Positions 1 through 11,954 of a DNA stretch of 64,000 nucleotides are shown here, one piece after another. Under the pieces are notes generated by a model. It did no database searches, had not been told where the DNA came from, and saw nothing but the letters and a program-made list of their open reading frames with translations. Source of the DNA: Phoronis australis (Eukaryota > Phoronida > Phoronidae); the NCBI GenBank assembly GCA_002633005.1, contig NMRA01000102.1, positions 537,067 through 601,066 on the forward strand. Reading direction: 5' to 3'. The position numbers and the translations under genes are program-made. How positions within the stretch are numbered: the stretch's first letter is position 1; each line of letters opens with the position of its first letter.

Positions 1-1064
1 TTTGGATGTTCCGGCTCAGCAGATATCCAGTTTCTTCTTCAAATGGATTGCCCATTTTCTCTGTTCTGCTGGTCAATCTCTGTACCTTTTCCAGGAATGT
101 TCTCTGATTGGTCTCTGTCCGTTCTAGGAGTCTTGTCTGGTTGGTCATATCTCTCAACACTGATGACTCCACATATGAGCTGAGAGACAACAGGGCCAGC
201 AACTGCCCGTCTTCTTAGTGCTGTTGCGTCTTCTGTGATTCCAATCACTTCACCGTCACCTTTGATGACATCATTGGCCTGTTTATGGGCTCGGTCGAAT
301 GCCATTGCTGAAAAACCTTTATCTGGCTTCCCATCATGAAAAGCTTCTGCAACCTTAGGATGTGTTTCGTCCAAAGTCATCATGTCAAGCAGGTGAATTG
401 GAAGCCACCTAACATAGTTCACGTTGTTGTTTGCGAACAGGCATGGGATCAGCTCACACAAAGAAAGGCGACTGAAGTTAGCTTCTCTCAAAGACCTGAT
501 GGAAATCATACTGGCTAATTTCATGCCATTGGCGAAACTAAGGGCTTTGTAGTTTGTGACGTTCGTACCAGTCTTCAAAACTCATGATTTCAGGATTAGG
601 TGACAACTGTTCATTTGTACTGTAGGCATAATATCAGGAGCTTGTAGAGGCTACACACTGTCACGTGGTGGGCTTGACGGTACTTCGTGACACTCGCAGC
701 TGACAGGAATGAATTAGGTGTGCCAGGTGACTCCACATCTGCTTTGGTTAGAGCTCCTGTCCACGCACTACCTGAAAGAAGGGAACCCGGAGAGCGTAGC
801 GCGGTCATTTTGATGTGTAAACCTCCGAACATGATGACAAGTTTCTGCTCACCGTACTCTTCAGGCCACTGTCATTGGACCTGCTTTGCTATTGCGTAAA
901 TTGGTTGATCAGCCGTGAACACAGGCACTTGTTCAGGAATGAGAAACCTCACTGCATCTCTGATCTTATCCATTACATGTCGAATTGTGGCTACAAAGTG
1001 AGCTTCATCTCTCAGCAAAGGCATCTTTAGCAGAGATACAGGCCTAATATGTAGGACCATTTTT
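1..1064 (-). pseudogene. Decayed copy of a multi-copy, probably mobile-element-borne gene of unknown function (3' end outside window)
   Basis: Three minus-strand reading frames join in order: 1060-872 (ends KQVQ), 870-611 (starts WPEEYGEQKLVIMFGGLHIK), then about 600-1 (includes SFEDWYERHKLQSP, NYVRWLPIHLLDM, FSAMAFDRAHKQAN, VIKGDGEVIGITEDATALRR). I recognise the overall pattern (FGGLHI, NYVRWLP, FSA-A-D-AH-QAN, KGDG-G-TE-ALRR) as an uncharacterised protein family present in many copies in cnidarian, hemichordate and other marine genomes; no function is established. The copy is broken: a frameshift near 870, a stop after QSP near 543, and a frameshift near 100, after which the frame continues to base 1 (KMGNPFEEETGYLL). 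The segment beyond the left edge is unseen. Multi-copy occurrence suggests carriage by a mobile element; that is inference. Confidence 0.6.
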
Positions 1065-2343
1065 CTTCTCTGCGTAATGGGCAGACCATGATAGGTATAT
1101 TTTTCCTATTTTCAGATAAAATGAGCAAATAATGCTACTAATGTTCACAATATTTTGATCAAACATAGAATTTTAGATTCTACATGCTAAATTTCATATG
1201 ATACCAAAATCAAACTACCCCATGTTGTACAAGAACATGAGAGAATAAATTTAGCAAATGACAGCCATCTTGAAAATGGACACCATTTTGATTTTTAACG
1301 TTCTTTTATGAAACAACACTTTTTGTTTGATATACAGAACAGACTTGATTTTTGTAGCATATAGTGAACGATTCTTCTGATTTTTGAACCTATCTGCTCT
1401 ACTATGACGGTATACTATGGGAACCCATCAACTTCAGCTTACAGACTACCTGGACTAATTCGATTAACACTTTTATTGGTTTAGACAACAAAAATCGCAA
1501 AAAGTAGAGGCACAATTGTATAAATGAGAAAGAAGCGGAGAGAGACACCAAACTGCGGGCTCTGGTAGCTGTCAAAAATTATAAGTCTCTAAATTCAAAT
1601 CTTGACATGTGAAAATACTGGAATAATTCAAACCACTCGGCATGGGATTTTCAAAACCCTGGAATTCCAGAAATATAGTCCCACGAGAGTTCAGTAAATG
1701 TTAACGCGCCATCGGAAAGCTGGTTACTGCACGAGGTATAGCAGAGGTCGACATCAATGGCATGACAACCTACCAAGAACATACGCACATATCATAAACA
1801 CAGGCCTGAGCATACTCTGACAAAAAGGTATACGGGATGTGACGTGTTAAGGATTTTTACAACCACTTCCTTACGAAAAGTGTGTCCTTTCTGACAAAGC
1901 TCCCTACCAAAGGGTACCTTTTCTGATAATATAATCCCGACAAAACGTATTTCATTTTGGAAGTTTGAAACTCTACTGCTGGTTCCTTTGTGTAACTACA
2001 ATAATCTCCCTACAGAAATTTTTTTAAAATTATCTATATTTTCAAAACTTCCGTTGAAAGAGATGTACTAATTTTTCACACCATGGCCTCTCGTTTTGTA
2101 CTTGTTTAAGGTTTAATGGCTTCAAATTAAATGAAGCGGGAGTATGTACATAATTTTAAATTTTTTACACGTCTGTATTTCATTTTTGCAAAAAGCAATC
2201 CTTAATTCTTCGCACCCAACTCCTTACTTTTAAAGCCCTTCAAAACCAAAACCGTATCTGTTTTACGGTGCCTTCACAGTTATGGCCCATGTAGATCTCA
2301 CCGCCTCGTCCAATACAAAACTCTTATTAACTTTAACCAAGTT
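1065..2343. other. No gene seen
   Basis: AT-rich sequence without a sustained open frame, recognisable domain, tandem array or terminal repeat that I can see. It separates the decayed mobile gene from the first LINE fragment. Confidence 0.5.
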
Positions 2344-3710
2344 TTAATCAAGTTTACAAAGAATGACACTATTACTACAGGTTCTGCTAACACTCAGCAG
2401 ACTTTTATAAAATGTAATGTGAACATTCTTTATATGAGCAGTACTTTTTGAATCCCCACACTTAAGGACCATAACTGAGGACTGGGAATGCCATTTTGTC
2501 GAAAAAGCTATAGACAACTGCTGGTGGAAGATTATCACATTTGCGTTAAACTTTACAATCATTAAGATTGCCTTTTTGTTTGGGTAGCCTATGTCTCGAC
2601 AGCCTGCGACCGCACAAGTTTGGAGGTAAAACACACTGAAATACTTGTAAAGCGAGGACAATGTAATACTTTCACTGTCAAAGTGCCATTTCTTGTAATT
2701 GCGCAATAGCCAACCCTTGCTATTCTCGCGCAAATTCTTAGTTCATACTTCCAAAATAGTCAGAACATTGCCATGCAAACCAATTTTTTTACCTTTACAA
2801 TTTATGTGGAATATTATCAAAAGCACGAGAGAAATCAACAAAAAGCGCATAAAATCGCACCTTCGTTATAAAATATATATTTCTGCACCTTACCTTGTAA
2901 AGTCAAAAATTTATCAGTGGTACGATGATCCTTCCTAAATCCAGTTTGAGATCCGTGGAACAAATTTTTCCATTTGTTAAAATGGTAAGGCGAATGTTTA
3001 TGATTTAGCAAACGTTTTTCCAACTACAGACAGCAACGCAATACCGCGATAGTTACCAACGTCATTAATTGAATCTTGTCTAAATAATGGACAGATTCCA
3101 GCATCTCTCATTCCTGTGGGCAATCACCAGACGACGATATCTTATTAAACATATCAGTTAAAGATGGTGGGATGACCATTTTTGTTTTTGTCTAAGCAAT
3201 TCAAAAGTAAGGCCATCGATGCCCGCAGCCTTGCCTTTAGGCACTTGTTCTATTACACTCAGAACCTCTACCTCAGTAAAAACCTGATTCAACGACGCGG
3301 GGGCATTGTTAAGACAATCAATACGTAACATTGCTTCTCTTTCAGCTTCCGCGACAATGTCACTGTCCACCTGGGTAACAGAGTTGAATAGTGACAAAAT
3401 AACAATACCACTGGTCCTGCACTGGTCACCTGGGTAACAGGGTTGAATAGAGACAAAATAACAATACCACTGGACCGGACCAGTCGAGTTTTGACCAATG
3501 TTCCTACTACCAGATGTTTTCGTTTATAACTCCAAAACTCTCGTTCGTTGTTTTTTAGTTCAATCACATCACTACTCAGACTAGCACGAATATTTTTTTC
3601 CTTGAACTTTTGCTTAAAAGATCTAACAAAGTCTTTATAAAGAGCGAGGTCGTCACTGTCATTAAATTTTGCAAATCTATTCAATGCGGCACACTTTGTG
3701 TTTTAAACAT
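2344..3710 (-). mobile_element. LINE fragment B (reverse transcriptase, degenerate)
   Basis: Minus-strand frames give non-LTR retrotransposon RT blocks in the correct order: pre-RT segment (3684-3400; KYKDFVR-like linker, WSYKRK), the block TEVEVLSVIEQVPKGKAAG followed by IDGLTFELL (about 3290-3190), QTGFRKDHRTTDKF (about 2960-2900), then after a frameshift VDFSRAFDNIPHKL (about 2850-2810) and KIGLHGNVLTILE. The VDFSRAFD block carries the first catalytic aspartate. Downstream of about 2750 the frame is open to 2344 but no longer looks like RT, so the palm F/YxDD block is missing or unrecognisable. Several frameshifts make it inactive. It lies directly downstream, in the same orientation, of LINE fragment A but is a different copy because its RT start repeats that of A. 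Confidence 0.75.
3361..3478. repeat. Tandem duplication of about 59 bp inside LINE fragment B
   Basis: Two adjacent copies, about 3361-3418 and 3420-3478, share CACCTGGGTAACAG, GTTGAATAG and ACAAAATAACAATACCACTGG-type blocks with few differences. The duplication lies within the pre-RT linker and contributes to the broken frame. Confidence 0.8.
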
Positions 3711-3779
3711 TTTAACTCAATGTCCCTTGATAAAAGGACAAGCCTGAACAATTATTTCAGAGGCAGTAGTTAAAATATT

Positions 3780-5549
3780 TTTTTTCATTTACATTTATTG
3801 AAATATATACATATGGCCATAGTCCCAAAGTATAACATCAAGGAGTGTAGTAGTACCTGTACTAGTACACTCCTTGACAACATGTACAAGACAGAACATT
3901 GACAGGTGCCGCGTCACAAACTGGATAATAAATTGTGACGCTTGAGAGCATGATGGACATAGGGTAGATGAAGGGTATCCGGAGCTCTGATGAGAGATTC
4001 AGGTTTAGATGTCGTGGGAGTATGACAAAAACGATCGCTCACGTACTTAACCCGAAGGTCTTGGTACGCACTGCAAACTAACACAACGTAGAATTCATCC
4101 TCTACATACCCCGAATTACATAAATTGCACAACCTTTTTTCATAAGCAATATTTGTTTAGCTATTAACGAACGATTTGAACATTGCAATCGAGTCAGGGA
4201 CTGAATAAAAACACGTGGGATGCTAACTATTTCTAAATAATTCTCTAGACAATACATTATTTTATACCTCACATAGTAAGGCAGTTTTGCGTTACATTCG
4301 ATATCAGATTGCCAGCCTTGCAAATAACAGTCACTGACACGTTTAGAAAAAACTGTCAAGAAATACGCTTAGTTTACCACACCCTGATTAAAACATACAT
4401 CTGAAAAACCATAACAGACAGAAGTTTCCTTTAAAAACTTGGCCAATTATAAGATCTTCCGATCTGGTCTGACTGAAAAAGCCCATCGTATGGTGCCTTT
4501 ACCCCACGACTACTAGGCATCTCCAGTATTTTGAACCAATATTTACACAGGATACAAAGTATTTAGCAAATAATTTTGGGAATTGACCACATTCTCCCAT
4601 AATTGCCGAGTTTGAACAACTGTCCACGCCTAAAATCCGTTTACAAAACTTGATATGTACATTTTCCAGTGTTCATGTTCATTAAAGCCTCATATCTCAG
4701 CGCCGTAACACAAAGAGGGGTAAACTATATTATTATCGAACAGGTGAAAGGCTATTGACGGCGGTAGATCACAACATCTTCGCTTCAATTTAAAAATTGC
4801 AGGCAGCTTTATTTGCTTGACTGGATAAGGCTTTAATTGCTTTGGTCCACGAAACTTTTCGGGGTCCAAGGTATTTGAAATGAGACACCACATCGACCAA
4901 AGTTCCTTTGTAAAACCATTTCTCATATCGTCTAAGGGGACCGCCATTTCTGAAAATAACGAGCTTGGTTTTCTTCAAGTTTACTTGCATGCCTCACGAT
5001 TCGCAAAATTCTGCCAAACAATTTAGCATACGTTGTAAGTTAATGACGGTAGATGAGCATAACATCATGTCGCCTGCGTACAGCAGGTAGTCGACTCTTG
5101 GGACTTGTTCGCTGAGATATGTGCTATTAATACTACTTTTTGCACCCAGGTGATCCAGAAATTCATTTAGATACAACACAAATAATAATGGGCTGATCAC
5201 ACAATCTTGGCGAGTGCCAACAGTACAATCTAAGAACTGTGTTAGGCCATCTTGAGTTTTCACACAATTGCGCAATTTACCATACACAGAACGGATTATG
5301 TTGAAAATTTTACCATTCATATCAATGTTTTTCAATCTACGGAAGAGTATTATGAGGGATTCGATCGAATGCCTTCGAGAAATCTACAAAGGCACAGTAA
5401 AATCTCCCACCCTGCCGACTCAAATAAATTTGAGACATAGCTTCAAGTGTAAACACTTGGTCAATCGTGGAGTAGCCCTTTCTAAAGCCAGTTTGAGATT
5501 CATAAATTTTATCATTATTTTGAGCCCAGCAATACAGACAATTATTTAA
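3780..5549 (-). mobile_element. LINE fragment A (RT to 3' tail, degenerate)
   Basis: Minus strand, 5' truncated. The frame from about 5520 gives KIYESQTGFRKGYSTIDQVF, then FYCAFVDFSKAFDRIPHNTL (about 5390-5340), and 5335-4994 gives SVYGKLRNCVKTQDGLTQFL, VGTRQDCVISPLLFVLYLNE and LLYAGDMMLCS. The catalytic YADD is YAGD here (codons at 5080-5069), a loss of the first palm aspartate. Post-RT segments follow at 4990-4690, 4359-4102 and 4132-3914 (CNLCNSGYVEDEFYVVLVCS, a C-terminal zinc-knuckle-like block). The 3' UTR contains a hairpin (3839-3876), an AATAAA and an A-run ending near 3780, so this is a true 3' end. Inactive. Confidence 0.8.
3839..3876 (-). other. Hairpin in the 3' UTR of LINE A
   Basis: CAAGGAGTGTA and TACACTCCTTG are exact inverted repeats, extended inward with two mismatches (stem about 18 bp, tiny loop). 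It sits between the C-terminal coding block and the A-tail. Such 3' stem-loops are used by some non-LTR retrotransposons for recognition by their own RT; that role is inferred here. Confidence 0.7.
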
Positions 5550-5797
5550 AAGTTCGGTAAAAAGTTAATAGATTAATAGCCTCGTCATTGGAATTGTTAT
5601 GTAAATAGAAAATATACTTGTTTGTTGAACTCATCAAACATTAAATAAGAATTTTCGACGAACGGAGGTCTCTTCTAGGTGTTTCATAAGAATGGACTTC
5701 AGAGTCAACAGGGGAATTAATATTATCAGAGTATTCAAAATAGTATTTCAAACACCAAGAGATATTGGGAGGTGATCTGACTCGTCAATAAAATAGG

Positions 5798-5953
5798 CAG
5801 CTACTACCTTAAATAACTATGTACAGCTACTACCTTAAATAACTATGTACAGCTACTACCTTAAATAACTATGTACAGCTACTACCTTAAATAACTATGT
5901 ACAGCTACTACCTTAAATAACTATGTACAGCTACTACCTTAAATAACTATGTA
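5798..5953. repeat. Six identical 26-bp tandem units
   Basis: Units start at 5798, 5824, 5850, 5876, 5902 and 5928. Each begins CAGCTACTACC and ends AACTATGTA, with no difference between copies. There are no spacers, so it is a minisatellite and not a CRISPR array. It lies downstream of the CRAL-TRIO exon, probably inside its first intron. The surrounding 5550-6523 shows no coding segment. Confidence 0.95.
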
Positions 5954-6523
5954 GAATCAATTAAATAATCTGCAGCCTTACACTCATCTTCTGCCAAGTC
6001 TGACGTTAATTGTTTTCCTGGTCTAAAAGAGTGCGATAAACTTAGCTGCATGGTTGGCGTCGTAATTTTCTCGTTCTATCGATTTTCATTAGACTGATAC
6101 ACAGCACTGTAGACGATTTAACGATAACACGATTCTGCCATTTTGCAAGAGTCTGTTTTAGTCAAATTGCAATTAGATATTACTCAAAGATTTAGGCCAG
6201 GCCCAGCCTTCCATCTTCACGAGCCGTACGGACATTCTCACTAACATTGCACAACACGAACAGTTTCCTAGTAGGAGAAAAAAACTTGTATGCCCGAAAA
6301 ATACTGTTGTGTAAGAAAAGTGCCTGTATTGGAAAAAGACTTGTGTTACGTAGAAAACAGCTTGTGAGAAATGAACGCTTTTATGATATAACAACACTCG
6401 TGAGGTTCGTGAGAGAAGGCGGCCGGCTATCCTGAGATTAGACAATCTAGCAAAACGTGGACTATCATCGACATTCATTAACCTTCTCTCAAGTAATACA
6501 AAAATAAACTGCAAATATATCAC

Positions 6524-6782
6524 CTTCGAGTAAGCCGTACGCCTTCTCAATGTTATATTTCCGTGCACGTAGATATCGACGTAGGAATCCGTCATCTCTA
6601 GTAGCACAAATCTCTTGAATTTTCGACCCCACATCTGTATCATTTCTTTCGTTAATTCTTTGTCGCAGCAATGATGGAAATGTTCTGCTTTTTTCTTGTG
6701 TTTCGTTTAATTCTTCTTCAGCTTTTTTAATCACGTGATCCGGCAACGTACCACATTTATCCCACACGGTTCCCTCGCTCAT
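6524..6782 (-). CDS. First coding exon of a retinaldehyde-binding-protein-like (CRAL-TRIO) protein
   Basis: ATG at 6782; 86 codons plus one base, ending at an AAG|GTGATA donor (donor GT at 6523-6522, phase 1). The peptide starts MSEGTVWDKCGTLPDHVIKK and contains the CRAL-TRIO N-terminal signature: AEEELNET, then a helix, DDGFLRRYLRARKYNIEKAY and GLLE. The D-x-FL-R-LRARK-N---A--LL pattern is diagnostic of the family (RLBP1, clavesin, alpha-tocopherol transfer protein), cytosolic carriers of lipophilic ligands such as retinaldehyde, tocopherol or phosphoinositides. The start has no competing upstream in-frame ATG nearby. The lipid-binding CRAL-TRIO domain itself should lie in later exons at lower coordinates; I cannot find them between 6500 and 1, so they are either beyond the window or the gene is broken. 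RLBP1-like is the best guess within the family. Confidence 0.8.
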
Positions 6783-7110
6783 GTTGTAATAAAGAAAGAT
6801 TGATGCAAATTGAAATCACGTAGTTGACAGCGAACACGGCTGCTCAGTGTTCATGACCACAATACTCATTTACAAGCCCCAGTCTTTGAAATGGGTGATC
6901 GACTGAAACAAGCGAGCAAGCACACTTGAATATGTGTTCATAACCTGCTTTTAGCTCTTGTAACGATAATTTGCAAACCTCCACGATCGGAAAATGTCAC
7001 GTCAGTGTTCGTAATTTACTAATTGCTACTCGCTGAATGAAGGTCTTCTGTAAGTGGTCTCCGAAGACGCTCTCAATCCCGCTTTCTTCATGTTAAGAGA
7101 CATCTCTACA
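6783..7110 (-). other. 5' flank of the CRAL-TRIO gene
   Basis: Non-coding. It should hold the 5' UTR and promoter of the minus-strand CRAL-TRIO gene; no TATA box at a convincing distance. It ends at the terminal repeat of a DNA transposon. Confidence 0.4.
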
Positions 7111-8302
7111 CAGTGGCGGACCTAGGATACCATAACGGGGGCGGGGCAACATGTTGCCTCCGGGTAATGCGCGAAGCGCGGTTGTATGTGCACAGGCGTC
7201 GCGAAACGGTTGTGGGGGCGTAGACCTTTTGTTCAGGAAGCTGTCGGTGGACTCAGGAAGCTTTCGGTGGACTAAAAAAAAACAAGAGCACGCCCCCCGG
7301 TCCGCTACCGAACTCAATATTTCCTCACGCTTTACGCTGCTGTTGTTTCATTTTGCTTCCGGTAGCCAAGGGGGGGCGGGCCCCCTGCCCCCCTTGGCTG
7401 CCGCAAAAAATAAAACAGCAAGAGCGTAGGGAAATGTTGAGTTTATTAATTAACCCTGCTAATTAACATTATAAGGCGGAAACAAAAATAATTAAATGTG
7501 TGCAGTTTTAGTGTGTTTGGGGGGGGGCTCATATCCAATTTGAAGTGTCAAATTCGGAACACAGCTCAATCGTAACGAAACTATGGCTAAGTATAGGCTC
7601 TAACGCGATGTCGCAGGCGACCGGCAGTGGCGCTGCGCACTACGACTCCGTTTCCGTCGTCTGCTTTACTGTGCAATCATAGACTATAGGTGGCATGAAG
7701 AAAATTACTTCATTTGTTTAAAGAAAATGGAATCTTGAGTGACGATGAAAAAACAGAAGCTGCTGGTAAGATGTGAATTTTAATCGAAGCCTTAGTGAAT
7801 CACTCAGAAACTCATAATTCTCTCTTTGTCAAACCTTAACTTAAGACGATTTCCAAAGCAATCGCGTCATTAATGCCAACACAAAAAACGGATTTGGTCT
7901 TTTGGGCAATTGAAGACTATTTTAAATACAACAAATTTTGTTACGAACTGATTGCACAAAATATAAAAAGTGTAATAAGCATTACAAAAGAAGTAGGTTT
8001 CGCGCGCAAACGCTGTGGCCATAAACAAGTAGGTCTCTTATTATGAAATTAAGAGTGAAGTCGTGGTGGTGCAGCGCTGTATCCGCCAGGTCGGGAGTTC
8101 GAGTTTGTGATAAATGCAGTTTTTCATGTTTGCCACGTTCTCTGTGTTTTTTCTTTTTCTTTGCCTTTTTTCTTGGATAATACTTCTGGAATCAAGGAAA
8201 ATGTTTGATTTTTAGAGGAAAAAACAGAAAGAAATTCCTGGGCGATAGGGGGGGGCGNCAAAATGTTGGGCCCCCCCTTGTGATATCCTAGATCCGCCAC
8301 TG
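7111..8302. mobile_element. hAT-like non-autonomous DNA transposon, about 1.19 kb
   Basis: The left end CAGTGGCGGACCTAGGATA (7111) is matched by an inverted right end whose reverse complement is CAGTGGCGGATCTAGGATA (8302). Similarity continues inward for about 48 bp through a G-run and an AACATKTTG block. CAGTGGCGGA ends are typical of hAT-related MITEs in marine animals. The expected 8-bp target duplication is not evident (TCTCTACA against CGGTAGGC). No transposase is visible. G/C homopolymers flank both ends inside the element, and the single N at 8258 lies in one. A weak tRNA-promoter-like pair (8068-8104) lies inside. Confidence 0.75.
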
Positions 8303-8319
8303 CGGTAGGCCAAATCCGG

Positions 8320-8480
8320 CCACCGATTAGGAGTTTTCATCTCGTCAAAAATACATTCCACACTTAAAACTTACTACTCAGTGGTCCTTTCTACTTCTAC
8401 ACGTATCTTCCTTGAAGCTTCGTTAGTGACTTTGGCGAAAAATGCCAACTCCATTTTTTCACCACCCGCGCGATAACCAA
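8320..8480 (-). repeat. Dispersed repeat R1, copy 1
   Basis: The reverse complement matches 40310-40520 over TGGTTATCGCGC, CTTCGCCAAAGTCA, GTAGAAGTAGAAAGGACCA and ATTTTTGACGAG in the same order with moderate divergence. A 62-codon minus-strand frame (8559-8374) reads across it, but it is not conserved in the other copy, so R1 is probably non-coding. Confidence 0.75.
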
Positions 8481-8520
8481 AATATTTCAACTGAATCACG
8501 TGAGTTAGGCAGAAGCTAGA

Positions 8521-11500
8521 GCGAGAGTGAGCTAGCGCGTGACACTTGCAAAATAACATGGGAAGGTATCAAGTGAAATTTGTAAGATTTGTGTCCCTTG
8601 GAATTTTTATTCGTCAACATGCGTGATTTCACGTAACTTCCACAAAATGCCACCCGGCAAGAGAAACTCGAGCAAACCGCAACAGATTTTCATGGATTTG
8701 TTCAAATTATCGTGACTGAAACGTCTGCAGACTTATGATATGTGTTAATTATATCTCCATGTGCATATATTCATGTTTCATTGTATTTTATTTCCTGTAT
8801 TTTGAAATTGTAAGTTTTTGTGGGGATGTTCTATCGCCCCTGTATGCTTGCGGCCTACAGAAACGCATGGTGGCCTAGTCGGTAATAAGTCCGCACAGCG
8901 AAAATGCAGAATCAAGTGCCACACACATCACACTCGAATTAAACTTCAAATATTAACGGATAAACGAGCACACGTCGAAACTGCGATCTCGTGAACACGT
9001 TTCCTTGCGGAATCAACAATTCAAAAGCAGTCGGCTGGACTACAAAACCTTATCTCCGGACGTGTTACCCGGACTTCAAAACACGGCGGCCTCATCCATA
9101 ACACGATGGCCGGTGCTAACCAGTTGGCCGGTGATCAAACACGACGACCGGACTTCCTGAGAGATTCGCTTTGAATGTCTCGAAAGATTCAAGTGACATC
9201 TAGTCTTTATTTCTCGTGCACGTTTGTTTGTTTTGTTAAAAATCGGCGATTTGTTCGGCCATTGCGCATGAGCACCGGCAAACCATTTTTTGGTGTGGCA
9301 ATCTGCGGGTTTTGAGGTCCGGCGACCACCAAGTTGGAGTCCAGCCAGAGGGTTTTGAAGTAAGGGCAAGTGGTTAGGAAATCTGACCAATTGTTGATTA
9401 CCCTTGCATTTATCTTTTGCAATAATTCTGCAAATATAACTGCACTGATATCTTAAGCTCTTCGAAAGAACTTATTCACTCGAAGATTCGATTTTTACTA
9501 CTCGTTTGTCACTCCGCCATTTACATTTTTGAACTCGTGAGCTGACGCATTCACTTGACTGGGCTGGCATTCGGACAACTGCATGACATCATTAGGTCGA
9601 AAACTAAGATTTCAAGATGACAGACAATTTGATTCGTCGTTAATTGTTAGAGAAAGATAAAAGATGAGAAATATAACCAGTAAGATTGTTTGCGTTTTTC
9701 TAAACTGGTGGTTAGTACTAACACACTGAACAAGAATTTTCCTCCCATGTTTTGAGTTATGTCCATTTCACCAAGTGTTGAAAAGCATTCAGGTGGATCT
9801 TCAGCTCTATTCAAGGGCCGTTTCTGGTCTAAAAATGAGTCGAATTACAGATCTAAGTCAACTATGTGTTTGTGATATCATCTAGCCAGGTCAAATTGAG
9901 GTCAGCTCGCTATGAATTACGAATTACCGTCAGTAGCCTCTCCCTTTTGGCGTTTACACTGCATAGTTTAGTCAAAGAATCAGTGGGATTTGGTGAAAAA
10001 ATCGACACAATTTTAATGTGGCAGTTAGCCCAAGTTAAGCAACAAATCTGCATCAATGAAAATACCGGCAACACACTAACAAAGTGGACACCTAAGGACA
10101 CGTGACCAGCATAAGACTAAGAAAGGTGACCAAACTCAGGGCACGCGATAACAGAATTTTCGTTGTTTTTTACTTCCAATGTGAAAACAGAGACATGAGT
10201 TCAAGGCGTAACACATTGAGGAAGGGTAGGTAGAGGCTTAGGCTAGTGTCTCTTCCAATTACAGGAGAAAAGTTACGTTGATCGTGGCATCGCTTAAACC
10301 GAAGGTGATTTGTATGTCATTTTGGCAAATTGCCGTTATTTTTGGCACTAAATCAATAAATTGACCATGAACAAATGACGTTTGAAAATATAACGCAACT
10401 CTTGTTTTTTGTAGTTTTGTCAGGATTTCTAATTTTTCGACACTTTTCTGCTGAACGATGCGATCAAGAACACAACGATAAGCGATCGGGAACGCTAATT
10501 CGTGTTTGTGTATGCGATCGGGAACGCATCGTGGTGTGTCGAACAGCAATGAACTTTTTACTTATAAAACGTGAAAAGGGTTACAAAATAAGTGTGGTGC
10601 AATGAATTAATCACATTTTGCGTAATTACTGTGTTACTTTCGTATCAAAACAGAACAGCAGCATAACACATTTCCATAAAATTGCCATGAGCATTACATG
10701 TACATCGAGCATAATTTTAGTTTCAGAAACGAATTCATTTTCATTTCAGGAAACAAGTTCACTGTTATTGTGAGTCGAGCTTCAACGAACATGTTATCCA
10801 CGACGTGAAGGTACACCCTACCAGGGTTTTGAAATACAGAAATCTACTTTTAGACGAAACCACTGAGAACAAGGGTTTCTCAACTGAAGATTAACCCACA
10901 GGAGTTGTTCCATGTGGCGTGTTCGCCAGGGGTAAACAAATTGTTGCAGCAGATGAAAGCGAATGTAGAATCTTTTTGTAAAATTGTGACAGCAAAAGAA
11001 AAAAATAAAACAAATAGCCAGTGAAGTCAAAAAATGAGCTTGCCCATGGGGAGAGAGGGGAGTGCGGCAACACTTCATGAGATGATTCAAAGATTGCCAC
11101 TCATAAACGTCTGGGATCTAAAAATTGGCCAGAAGTTGTGTAAACTGATGTGTTGATAAAACGGGTGGGATTTTACTTGATGTTTTACTGATAACATCGA
11201 TACAGAGATGAACAGATTGACTTGCGGCACCCGCCGTGTGGCTTGAATGTACGTTGTGTTTGACTCTTCTGTTTTGTAGTCTTGGTCCTACGTTCACCTA
11301 GATCATCAGTTCATGATCTCCAGTTAAATGTGACATTTAAAAAGATTGAGAAAATAAGAGTTATAATACACGTACTATATTGTGATTTTCTCAGAACGTA
11401 GTCAACATGTTGTCATTAACGCCACTTCAACTACACAGGAAATCAACAATATTATAGCATTTCTATTATAATATAAATCTTCTATCACACATTTCTCAAA

Positions 11501-11954
11501 ATTGGTCTTACAAAAATATATGAATTTATTGCTTTAGGGAAATCAACATTACAAATCCATTGAACATTTCCAACGAATTGCTTTTGGAATGTGTTAGACT
11601 AAATCATAATTAAATCATATGCAATGACTGATTGATAGTATAATAGTCTCTCACAAGAAATAAACAACAATATGAAAGCAATTTCTACAATAATCATAGA
11701 CATATATTTTCTTTTAAAATGCTAATTGGTCATAACAATTGTATGTAAATATTGCCCAATGACACTCAGTATGGCCATTTAAATCTACCTAAACACTACA
11801 AAAATGTACAGGTTCTGTTTAAGATCCTTTTGAAATAACACAAATATAGAAAGAAACTTGATGAAAAAAGGTTCAAAACAAAACGTCAAAATACTATAAC
11901 ACCAGACAACTACCAACTACAGACTCTGTAAATCTGAATAAACTATAGTTGTTT
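8521..11954. other. No gene seen over 3.4 kb
   Basis: Only short overlapping frames on both strands without domain signatures, splice support or codon bias. A weak tRNA-like A box occurs near 8870 (TGGCCTAGTCGGT) without a good B box. Confidence 0.5.

Noticed and set aside
2344-2733. 129-codon minus-strand ORF as a separate gene
   Set aside because: It continues directly from LINE B sequence and has no independent start or domain.
5798-5953. Regular repeats as a CRISPR array
   Set aside because: Units are contiguous and identical with no spacers, in animal DNA; a minisatellite.
8068-8104. tRNA gene or SINE head (TGGTGCAGCGC and GAGTTCGAGTT boxes)
   Set aside because: No cloverleaf can be drawn and the B box departs from consensus; at most a decayed pol III promoter.
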